64,000 nt of DNA from assembly GCA_030068075.1 (NCBI GenBank), contig CM057826.1, positions 33,778,211 to 33,842,210 on the forward strand. Direction: 5' to 3'. The stretch comes from Paguma larvata (taxonomy: Eukaryota > Chordata > Mammalia > Carnivora > Viverridae). The stretch's first letter is position 1. Each line of letters starts with the position of its first letter. The notes under the pieces were generated by a model. It saw nothing but the letters and a program-made list of their open reading frames with translations. It ran no database searches and had not been told where the DNA came from. The position numbers and the translations under genes are program-made. This document shows positions 55,531 to 64,000 of the stretch, in pieces.

Positions 55531-57040
55531 TATGAGATATTAAGGAAGATTAATTGGCAGCCAGTGAGACGGTAACAAGCTACATGCTGTAGCTTGGTTT
55601 TCCCCCCAAAACAGATCCTGCGACAAGGCCTTGAATGTAAGAGATGGTTCTCATAGAAAGTATAAGTGGAAGAAGGAGAGGAACCAATAAAAAGTGTAAT
55701 TATGAGTCAGTTACTAGTGTTAACTGGGGCGCAATCCCATTAAACATCCTCAGACTTACCGTGTCAAACATGTCTTGGAATTATACCATAGAAAGACAGG
55801 GAAGCTGGGGTATTTACCAGTGACTCATGTCTCTCATTATTTTGGAAGTTACTTTGGAACCATTAAAATCCCCATAACTTCCCAACCTTGAACTGTCTGA
55901 CCAAGTTCTCGTGGAGCCATAGAAAAGCTTCAGGCAGTGAAGCAGAGAGATTCCTCATCAGCAGTTACAGGAAATGTCCATCTTGGCTATAGAAGAACTC
56001 AGAGGGAAGCCAAGGGCATGGAGTAGAGCATCGGTGCCATCTGCTACATGTACAGATGATTTTTTGAGGACTGAAATAGAGATAAGTGTCACTTCCTTGA
56101 TTATTCTGCTAATGCCAGATCTAACTATGGCCAAGCATATCATTTCATAGGTCACTGTTAGCAGTTACTCTTGCTCCAGGTAGTTACTGTGGTGTAAGAG
56201 TTTTGTGTTGTATATCAAAGAGAGAGATTCTGTGCACTTTCTAGAATGAAATGAGAAGTGTTATAGTAATTCTCTGTATCCAAAACTTCCTCACATAGAG
56301 TTTTTGTATATATTTTCTGTGATTTGTTTAAAAAATGTGTATCTCAGACTTCTTGAATAACCCATACTCCAATAATATTTTTCAAATTAAGTAGTCATTT
56401 TCCTCTTTCTCTAGTATCTTTGAAAGGATAGACAGAGGATGTTGCTCACAGGCTTAAATAACATATGGGAGTTCAGTTCTCGACTGTTCAAGTGAGGGTC
56501 CAAGTATTCAGAAATGAATCTAATTTTCTTTGGTCTGGAAGTTGTCTCAGGACAATTTTTTTATTTGGGAATGCAATTTGAGTAAGAAGCCCTAGAAGAA
56601 CTATTTTGTTTGTTCCTTTGTTTGCCTTGTTTTTGTTTGTTTGGTTTTGGTTTTGTTTGTTGTTAGACTGTATTTTCATACTCTTAACTTGTAGATTAGG
56701 TGTAGATTCCATGAAATGAGAAGGCATGTGCACTCCCCTCTCCCTTTTTTTTTTTTTTTTGGTAAAAGGCCAATTAGGGTGTTTGGAACATCAGAAACAT
56801 AATTTTTGTTTGAGACTTTAGCAATCTGTGTTGATTCTTGCACTGTGTGCTAATGTGTAATGGTCTCTGATCTACCCGCCCTCCATTTTCTTTGATATGT
56901 GTTAAAAGGATACCAAGGATTTTGGGGTTGACTGTATTTTCCAAACTTATCTGATTTATAGAGATTTAAAAATCACTAGAGTAAAGCAAAATTTAACTGG
57001 GTCTTCCCTGGGGTCTGTGCACAACAGTGTGAACAAAGTA
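55531..57040. other. non-coding stretch, no gene seen
   Basis: Unique-looking sequence. Holds a (TTTG)n-like segment (56604-56662) and a T16 run (56745-56760). The short minus frames at 55958-56155 and 56488-56733 are unsupported. Confidence 0.4.
56604..56662. repeat. imperfect (TTTG)n
   Basis: Repeated TTTG/GTTT units with interruptions over about 60 bases. Confidence 0.75.
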
Positions 57041-57044
57041 ATAT

Positions 57045-57155
57045 AAACCTTTCTAGGATTCAGTTTTCTTGTCTATTAAGCAAACACATTTACATATGTA
57101 GCACTAGATGATCTCGTAGACCCTTTAATTCTTCATGATTCTATAACTTCTTATA
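57045..57155 (+). repeat. MIR3 fragment
   Basis: 'ctttctaggattcagttttc', 'ttgtctattaagcaaac', then 'agcactagatgatctcgtag', 'accctttaattcttcatgat' match the 3' half of MIR3. Confidence 0.65.
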
Positions 57156-57610
57156 GATGTCGATGATTTTTACCGTTTCCTGTTTTAAAATGTGCTTCTC
57201 AGCTAGTTTCTTCAAGCTGATAAAGGCAGGTCAACTCATTATCATAATGAGCAAGATAACCTTAGACACTCTTCAATATTTTTATTTCCATTGTAGGGAT
57301 ACAACCTTAGTCATCTAAAATTTCAGGCCAGTTAATTTCATGAGAATGCTAAGAGATTGGAGATTGGTTCGTGTCTTCTAGCTAGCAACCCATGGTGTCT
57401 GGTCTTCTATGAGATGGGAAATGAGAGAGAAAAAAACAGTGAGGGGAAGACAGGCAGCAGTCGCAAGAAGCCCTATTCCTGGTATTCTCCTGGCCCAGGA
57501 AATTGAGTCAGGGAAGCAGGGGTCATTAACAGCCCGGAACCAGTGACCTTGTCCTAGAAGTCCTAGCCAACACAGGAATCAGAATCTCCCCCATGGGTAT
57601 TTAAACCCAA
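57156..57610. other. non-coding stretch, no gene seen
   Basis: Unique-looking sequence leading to the CTCF motif. No gene or repeat is supported. Confidence 0.4.
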
Positions 57611-57621
57611 TTAGACATTGA

Positions 57622-57635
57622 CCACCAGGTGGCGC
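57622..57635 (+). promoter_or_regulatory. CTCF core motif candidate
   Basis: CCACCAGGTGGCGC fits the CTCF core consensus CCASYAGRKGGCRS at every position. It is preceded by 'attga' and followed by 'caaactgcag'. CTCF is the vertebrate insulator and loop-anchor protein, and this core in plus orientation would give the loop direction. It lies just upstream of an LTR remnant, in unique or LTR-edge sequence. Occupancy cannot be shown from sequence. Confidence 0.6.
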
Positions 57636-57679
57636 CAAACTGCAGCTAAGAGCCAGGTGAATTTGAATCTAGTCTGGAT

Positions 57680-57930
57680 TTCTGACAACAGAAATTTATT
57701 TTCTCACAGTCCTGGGGGGATGGAAGTCCAATATCAAGGTGCTGGAACAATCAGTTTATCTAAGGCCTCCCTCTTTAGCTTGCAGATGGCTGCCTTTTGC
57801 TGCCTTTTTATATGGTATTTCATTGTGCATGTATGCCTCCAGGGTATTCGGGTACAGAAATTTCCACTTTTTATAAGAATACCAGCCAGATTGGATAAGG
57901 TCCACCATGCAGACACATTTTAAATGGATC
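57680..57930 (-). mobile_element. MLT1/MST-like LTR remnant, antisense
   Basis: 'gacaacagaaatttattttc', 'tcacagtcctggggggatgg', 'agtccaatatcaaggtgctg', 'cttgcagatggctgcctttt' and 'aagaataccagccagattgg' follow the inverted MaLR LTR order, truncated at its right end by the (TTTA)n and L1 insertion. Frames on both strands here are artefacts. Confidence 0.65.
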
Positions 57931-57933
57931 ATC

Positions 57934-57936
57934 TAT

Positions 57937-57987
<51 letters not shown>

Positions 57988-57989
57988 TA
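57934..57989. repeat. (TTTA)n microsatellite
   Basis: About 14 consecutive ATTT/TTTA units. It is the inverted A-rich tail of the L1 that follows and is likely to vary in length. Confidence 0.95.
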
Positions 57990-59680
57990 ATTTATATTCA
58001 TGTTCATTAATGTATGGTGCAATAATTTCAGGAGTATTCATCCTCTACATATAATACCCAGTGCTCATCCCAACAAGTGTACTTTTTAATGCCCCTTGCA
58101 CATTTACTCCATCCCTCCACCCACAACCCTCCAGCAACCTTCTGTTCGTTCTCTATATTTAAGAATCTTTTATATTTTGTTCCCCTCCCTGTTTTTATAT
58201 TACTTTTGCTTCCCTTCCCTTCTATTCATTTGTTTGGTATCTTAAGTCCCACGTATGAGTGAAGTCATATGGTATTTATCTTTCTCTGACTGGCTAATTT
58301 CGCTTAGCATATTACACTCTAGTTCCATTCATGTTGTTACAAATGGCAAGATTTCATTCTTTTTGATTGCCAAGTAATACTCCATTGTAGATATATATAC
58401 CACCTCTTCCTTATCCATTCATCTGTTGATGAACTTTTGGGCTCTTTCCATACTTTGGCTATTGTTGATAGTGCTGCTATAAACATTGGGGTGCATGTAC
58501 TCCTTTGAAACTGAACATGTGTATCCTTTGGATAAATACCTACTAGTGAAATTTCTGGGTCATTGGGGAGTTCTATTTTTAATTTTTTGAGGAACCTCCA
58601 TACTGTTTTCCAGAGTGGCTGCACCAGTTTGCATTCCCACCAGCAATGCAAAAGAGTTCCTCTTTCTCCACATCCTCGCCAATATCTATTGTTGCCTGAG
58701 TTGTTAATTTTAGCCATTATGACTGGTGTGAGGTGGTATCTCATTGTGGTTTTGACTTGTATTTCTCTGATAAGTGATGTTGAGCATTTTTTCATGTGTA
58801 GGTTGGCCATTTGGATGTCTTTGGAAAAGTGTCTATTCATGTCTTTTACCCACTTCTTCACTGGATTATTTGTTTTTTGGGTGTTGAGTTTGATAAATCT
58901 GTATACATTTTGGATATTAGCCCTTTATCTGATATATAATTTGCAAATATCTTCTCCCATTCCGTTGGTTACCTTTTAGGTTTGCTGATTGTTTCCCTTG
59001 CTGTGCAGAAGCTTTTTATCTTGATGAGGTCCCAATAGTTCATTTTTGCTTTTGTTTCCCTTGCCTCCAGAGACGTGTTGAGTAAGAAGTTTCTGCGGGT
59101 AAGGTCAAAGAGGTTTTTGCCTGCCAGGTTTTTGCCAGGATTTTGATGGTTTCCTGTCTTACATTTAGGTCTTTCATCCATTTTGAGTTTATTTTTGAGT
59201 ATGGTATAAGCAAGTGGTCCAGGTTCATTCTTCTGCATGTTGCTGTCCAGTTTTCCCAACACCATTTGCTGAAGACACTATCTTTATTCCACTGGATATT
59301 CTTTCCTGCTTTGTCAAAGATTACTTGGCCATATGTTTGTGGGTCCATATCTGGGTTATCTATTTTGTTCCATTGACCTAAGTGTCTGTTTTTGTGCCAG
59401 TACCATACTGTCTTGATGATTATAGTTTTGTCATACATCTTGCAGTCTGGAATTGTGATGCCTCCAGCTTTGGTTTTCTTTTTCAGGATTGTTTTGGATA
59501 TTTAAGGTCTTTTGTGGTTCCATACAAGTTTTAGGACTGTTTGTTCTAGCTCTGTGAAGAATATTGGCGTTATTTTGATAGGGATTGCATTGAATATGTA
59601 GATAGCTTTGGGTAATATTGACATTTTAACAATATCTGTTCTTCCAATCCATGAACATGGAATATTTTTCCATTTTTTGG
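57990..59680 (-). mobile_element. carnivore L1, 5'-truncated, antisense
   Basis: The longest young-type L1 here, about 1.7 kb. After the (TTTA)n come the 3' UTR ('caggagtattcatcctctac', 'atacccagtgctcatcccaa') and the antisense ORF2 C-terminal half ('gaagtcatatggtatttatc', 'ctgctataaacattggggtg', 'ccagagtggctgcaccagtt', 'ttgccaggattttgatggtt', 'ccagttttcccaacaccatt', 'gattgcattgaatatgtaga'). It is truncated before the reverse-transcriptase core. The right edge is blurred near 59680-59697. Confidence 0.9.
58337..59438 (-). pseudogene. L1 ORF2 C-terminal relic, frameshifted
   Basis: Minus-strand translations keep recognisable ORF2 C-terminal blocks. One is [17 protein letters not shown] and continues to [20 protein letters not shown] and VGIYPKD (within 58337-58861). 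An [20 protein letters not shown] block lies in 58969-59265, and a [20 protein letters not shown] block in 59040-59438. The three lie in three different frames, so at least two frameshifts separate them. The endonuclease and reverse-transcriptase parts are absent. It cannot encode an active protein. Confidence 0.85.
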
Positions 59681-59689
59681 GGGTGGAAA

Positions 59690-59959
59690 ACTTATGGTCA
59701 TTTTATAAAACTTGGCAATAATTGGACACCAGAATTGTAGGGGGCCTTTCTTTTTTTTATATCACCAATCCCATATGAATAAATGCTGTCATTTTTGATA
59801 ACTCCTTCTCACTGCCTGTAGGTCAAATGAAAAATCTTTAGCATTGCTAAAAAAAAAAGTCTACCTTATTTTTCATCATAACCTCCATCCTCTGTCCCCT
59901 GATCTCTCACATAGTACAATGTAGTCAGGTGAGAATAGCAATCATTTACTAAATTTCCA
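59690..59959. other. non-coding stretch, no gene seen
   Basis: Short AT-rich stretch after the L1. No feature is supported. Confidence 0.4.
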
Positions 59960-60360
59960 TTTCTCCATGCCTTTGCAAATGCTTTTCCTCTGTGTGAGAT
60001 GTTTTTCCCACCACACTCGTTGTGCTAGATCTAATTAAAAGCATTTGCTCTGGAAAAGGTCAAACCTAACATCATCCACCTCAGAGATCTCTTGTGAAGT
60101 GTCTCAGAGCCCTTCTACCCTTGCAAAAGGTAAGGTTATTAATCCCAATTTCTCTGGTCTTCCAAAACATTTTGTTCATATTTGTTTATTATCTTTTCTG
60201 ATGTTAAAAAATCTTGATTGGTATCTGTCAGTTTGCCACTTACAATGTAAGCTCTTCAAGCCTACAAACAAAGCAAACTTTTCATATGTTTGTCACCAGT
60301 GACTAGCACCACATCTAGCACATACTATACCTTCAATAATTGTCTCTCGAATGAATAAAA
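59960..60360 (+). repeat. L2 LINE 3' remnant
   Basis: A good run of L2 3' text: 'atgcctttgcaaatgctttt', 'cctctgtgtgagatgttttt', 'aatgtaagctcttcaagcct', 'gtcaccagtgactagcacca', 'catctagcacatactatacc' and a 'tcaataattgtctctcgaatgaa'-like terminus. This is the best-preserved L2 in the window. The 85-codon frame is a by-product. Confidence 0.75.
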
Positions 60361-60456
60361 CGGTATCTGAATAAAAATATATGTATATCTAAATTTGCAA
60401 GTGGGATTAAGTTTAAACAGTTTAGGGCAGCTGAGCATTTAAAGAAGCCACTGGTG

Positions 60457-60684
60457 GGTACTTGAGTGGCTCAGTCAGTTAAGTGTCTGACTCTTGGTTT
60501 TGGTGCAGGTCACGATGTCATGGTTTGAGTTCGAGACCCACGTGGGGCTCCGTGCTGACACTGTAGAGTGTGTTTGGGATTCTCTCTCTCCCTCTCTCTC
60601 AGCCCCTACCCCACTCACTCTCTCTGTCTTTCTCTCTCAAAAAATAAATAAATAAACAAATAAATAAACTTAAAAACAATTTTA
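60457..60684 (+). mobile_element. SINEC with exact target duplication
   Basis: Head 'ggtacttgagtggctcagtc', B-box region 'gagttcgagacccacgtg', body 'tccgtgctgacactgtagag', CT tail, then AAATAAATAAATAAAC repeats. An exact 16-bp target duplication AAAGAAGCCACTGGTG occurs at 60441-60456 and 60685-60700. Confidence 0.95.
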
Positions 60685-60700
60685 AAAGAAGCCACTGGTG

Positions 60701-63255
60701 ATTTCATCTAATGTAGATGAGCACTGCAGGCCTTGTTTCTTTGGTCCCTTTGCTGTCTTCTTACCACAGAACAGTCATGTGTCTTACGTTATCAATGGTC
60801 TGAAAATAATGTATGTGCATTGCTCTTCCCAGAGTTAGTTGGTTTATAGGACATTGTAAATGTAATTGGTGATGAACGTAATTCCTTTGATTGTGGTCTT
60901 CTCCTAAGAGAGACTGGCATGCTATATATTCCCTAATTCTGACTTTCTTAGTCCAGATCTTAGCGACAATGCTGATCATTGAATGGTCATTGGCATATGG
61001 ATTTTCCTGATGCCAAAAGTGCCCCAGCTGAGATCAGAAGGTAGTTTATTGCAAGAACTGGAAAGGGTGGTAGTATGTATATATGTCTCATTTTCACAGA
61101 TGCAGGAACTAAGATATAATAAAGTGAGACAGATTTCCACACAACTCATTATTGGGAGAATTGCAGTCAGAACCACACTCCATCCTGTTACTTTCCTCTG
61201 ACTTGCAGAGTTAATAGATCATCGTGATTTACTTAGCGTATGACTTGGATTAACAAACGAATGTGAACAGTGATAGAAGAGCTTACAAATGGTACATTTA
61301 ATGACCAACCATCAGCTAATGTCCTTCTCTGAACATCCTTCCACCAGAAGCCATCTCAATACTCAGCTCTGCTCCAATGTTTTGGTTTTTAAATCACGAG
61401 AGACTCTAGAATCCTTTTTACTTTTGATCTCGTCTGGGATCTTATTTTGGCAGTTAAAGGACTTGGAGTGACCCACAAGGGACTGTTTGCTTTCTTATCT
61501 AATCTTTAGTGCATCTAGCAGCAGAACTGGCCATTTCATGGTATCATTCTGCCAGCAGAAGGTTGTTTAAGGATACACAACTCCTGTCACTTTTATTGTG
61601 TGGTCGAGTAAATAATTTGAGGCATTTCCAGCTCCTGACTAGTCATATATTTGTAATTTGCTTTTTGCAGGGCTAGTTTGCTTCCCCTCTTTCGGGTTAG
61701 GTTCCAACTCAAAAAGATGGGGCAAATGTTTGCTGAGTGGGCGTGGCCTTCCTCTGCTTAGCAACACAGATTGAGAAGCCTCGAAAACGCAAAATTGATG
61801 TTGTTTTCTGAATTCTCGGCTACCTCCCTTGTGAAATACTTGGACAACAGTTCACTTGGCCCAGACTTTTCACCTGTTTCCTCTTTTTTTCATCTCCTCA
61901 GTGAATTGTAAAAGCAGTTTTAAAGAAAAGGATCCTATTGCTGGGCCATATCCCCTTTCAATCATGTACAAGGTGTTTGGATGAAGCCTTGTACCCTACG
62001 GGCCAGTCTACCCTGTATAAACATTAAAGTACCCATGAGGCTCTGTAGTATGTATCAGGCCTGATACCAATTTTGGAACCTGGGTAAACCCTGGGGGAAA
62101 TCCAAGACCCTGAGTTCTTTCTTGGCAGGCCAGGCCACCTGCTAACAAACCAGAAACATGCAGGGAGTTTGCGGCCACCAGTCAGAATGAAAATAAAGGT
62201 TTTGATGCCAGAAGCTTTATAAATTATAGCACAATCTCAGGAAAGAGGAAATTAAGAGGGTAGAAAGTGGACAACTGCAGGGACACCTGAATCTAATAAC
62301 AAACCAGAGAGTTTTCAATTGACAGAAAAGTTGGACATGGAAAAAGAACAACAGCTCTGTTTGCCTCTGGCCAGTGAACAGATGCTACTCTCTAATGCTG
62401 CCGATCAAAGTCTGATCCCGACCTCACGTAAGCGCCAGCTATGCCCATTAAAGCTCTGGTGGAAGGCAGCAGGTGCCCCGGGGATCGCTGTGGTCATGTC
62501 TTTTGCTACTTTGCCTTCTTTTCCTACTCGAAGGGTGATTTCTTGATGCACACCTTTGGCAGGTGATAGTCTTGTTAGGTTTTTATCAGTTAGTGTAAAA
62601 TGAGAAACTAAATAGCTTTTCATGTTAAATTTATTCAACTTAGAAACTGTCTCTATTCTGCTGAGAAACTGATTTTCCTACTTTTATTTGCCGTTAAAAT
62701 ATCCACTTCTTTATGAAGTAGTAGAAAAAATGGAGAGTAGATGTAAATTTTTCATCTAAATCTTTTTTGGCAAGTTTTCCAGTTGGCAAACGTTAAGTCA
62801 TTCTTCATAGTTTAATCGTTCTTAAAAAATAAACAAATAAAAAATAAGGAATTGCTGAAGCTCATTTTAGCACATTCAGTTCAGTGTAGCAGAATTCTTC
62901 ATTGACCAGAGAGTTTGGATATTGTGTTCTCTTCTGCAACAGATTCGGTTTGACCTACATGTCTTCAAGGAAGGCAAGGTAGGCGTCAGATGCAACATTG
63001 GGTTATATCTTCCATAGATGACTAAGAAGATCATCACCATTCCTGTATGTTTATTTATCCCTCCTCTAGTGTCTGTACACCTAAATTTAAGTATTAATAT
63101 ATTAAAAACTATATTCATCAATTCTCCCATGTCCATCCAGGCTTCCTATCACATTTGGGAGTACTGGTGCTAGTGTTGCCTTGACCTTCGTTGGCCTAGG
63201 CAACACAGATAATGCTAAAATAAGCTGATGCACACTACTCGTGTCTCATGCTTGT
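60701..63255. other. mostly unique non-coding stretch
   Basis: Contains an inverted MIR at 61065-61185. 61700-61800 holds 'gagtgggcgtggccttcc', a KLF/SP1-like GGGCGTGGC. 62380-62520 retains several CpGs. No gene is supported. Opposing frames near 62319-62638 have no known domain. Confidence 0.4.
61065..61185 (-). repeat. MIR fragment, inverted
   Basis: 'tctcattttcacagatgcag', 'gaactaagatataataaagt' and 'attgcagtcagaaccacact' fit the reverse MIR core with moderate divergence. Confidence 0.55.
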
Positions 63256-63259
63256 TCAT

Positions 63260-63390
63260 ACTAGCATTAGGGCTGGGAAACTGAAGCTCAGAGATTCTGA
63301 ATACTTTCCAAAGAGTATTGGGTGAAAACCTAGATGTCCCTATTCCCAGGTGATCTGCATATCCTCTTATCCTGTGGTTGATAAACCACT
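63260..63390 (-). repeat. MIR-type fragment, inverted
   Basis: 'gggctgggaaactgaagctc', 'agagattctgaatactttcc' and 'gggtgaaaacctagatgtcc' resemble reverse MIR/MIR3. Confidence 0.5.
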
Positions 63391-63919
63391 AATATAGGAA
63401 CAAGATATAAGATACACTCTTAAGATATAAAAAACTGTTTAAAATCACTAAGCGGGGGGGAAATGGGAAAAGTATTGTCCCTTTATCCAGTGAAAAGAAA
63501 CGCCCTTAAAACTGACATGACATGAAGTCCCTTTATAGTTCATTCTTTCCCCACAAATGTCAACCATGATTTAATCCTGAGAGCAGGCAATGATGTGATG
63601 TGGGAGAGAAAGCCTCACTAACTCAAAGACAGATAGAAATGACTGATTCAGACTGGGTGAGTTAAATCCATATATCCAGGTAACTTTCACACTAAAGAAC
63701 CTAAGGGACTGGTCATAATCATTGCAGAGTCACAAATAATTACCTTCAAGAACTCACAGAGGGCTTAAAATAGCCCCAAACCAGAATATATAATATTCTT
63801 TCAGAAGAGAATTATGGGCCACCCAGGACATTGCTAATTTACCAGAGTGCAGAGAGAAATGAACTCAAATGCTGGTCTTTCAATGTGTCGAAGATAATAG
63901 GGTTGCAGTCAATTGGACT
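63391..63919. other. non-coding stretch, no gene seen
   Basis: No repeat or gene is supported. Confidence 0.4.
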
Positions 63920-63924
63920 TGTGA

Positions 63925-64000
63925 GAAGGGAATCATAAAGTTTGGGGCTGGATGTGATCTTAGGGATCATGTAATATGTTGCTTTCATTTATAGAGATGT
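63925..64000 (-). repeat. MIR3 fragment, cut by window end
   Basis: 'gggaatcataaagtttgggg', 'ctggatgtgatcttagggat', 'catgtaatatgttgctttca' and 'tttatagagatg' follow the start of an inverted MIR3, which runs off the window. Confidence 0.65.

Noticed and set aside
57934..57989. CRISPR-like or satellite array
   Set aside because: It is a simple (TTTA)n from an L1 tail; there are no spacers, and the organism is a mammal.
58563..58979. 138-codon open frame, plus strand
   Set aside because: Antisense shadow of L1 ORF2.
61730..61760. Promoter-like GGGCGTGGC (KLF/SP1) box
   Set aside because: A single motif without a CpG island, TATA or initiator context; insufficient for a promoter call.

Overview
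The window looks like mammalian nuclear DNA from a carnivore, most probably a felid (cat family). The main evidence is at least eighteen copies of the tRNA-Lys-derived carnivore SINE (SINEC), which begin GGGGCGCCTGGGTGGCTCAG. Most carry the felid-type body, with a 'tgctgacagctcagagcc' block, a CT-rich tail and a final AAATAAA/poly-A. A carnivore-type L1, 5'-truncated, occurs three times. Older mammalian fossils (MIR, MIR3, L2, MLT1-like LTRs, old L1) form the background. The sequence is AT-rich and CpG-poor.

I find no protein-coding gene, no convincing exon, and no rRNA, tRNA or CRISPR locus. Long open frames are either shadows of L1, SINE, MIR or LTR sequence, or unsupported chance frames. 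The window is intergenic or deep-intronic. Every recognisable L1 and every MLT1-like LTR lies on the minus strand. Such a bias is typical of introns of a plus-strand gene, so an intron of a large plus-strand transcription unit is a reasonable but unproven guess. I cannot name the locus.

Layout. 0-14.6 kb: mostly unique AT-rich DNA with MIR fragments, an old L1 piece (3.7-4.8 kb), one LTR (12.0-12.4 kb) and three SINEs. 14.6-19.1 kb: a repeat-poor block, CpG-richer at 17.6-18.8 kb, a candidate conserved noncoding region. 19.7-21.4 kb: another repeat-poor block with homeodomain-like ATTA motifs and a perfect 12-bp stem-loop. 21.4-36.9 kb: dense SINE insertions, several nested, with L1 at 27.2-28.7 and 30.5-31.0 kb and a repeat-poor block at 28.9-29.3 kb. 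37.0-38.9 kb: repeat-poor, candidate conserved block. 41.3-53.8 kb: an L1-dominated stretch, all antisense, broken by LTRs and SINEs. 57.6-59.7 kb: a strong CTCF core motif, an LTR remnant, a (TTTA)n tract and a 1.7-kb truncated L1. 59.9-64.0 kb: L2, MIR and MIR3 remnants, one SINE and unique sequence.

There are no genes working together here. The story is layered retrotransposition (MIR/L2, then old L1 and LTR, then older carnivore SINE, then felid SINE and carnivore L1) around a few repeat-free islands that may be regulatory. I found no new biological system. The most checkable signals are the CTCF motif, the repeat-free islands, the strand bias, the inverted SINE pairs and the nested insertions. 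Repeat family names come from memory of their consensus sequences; no database was searched.
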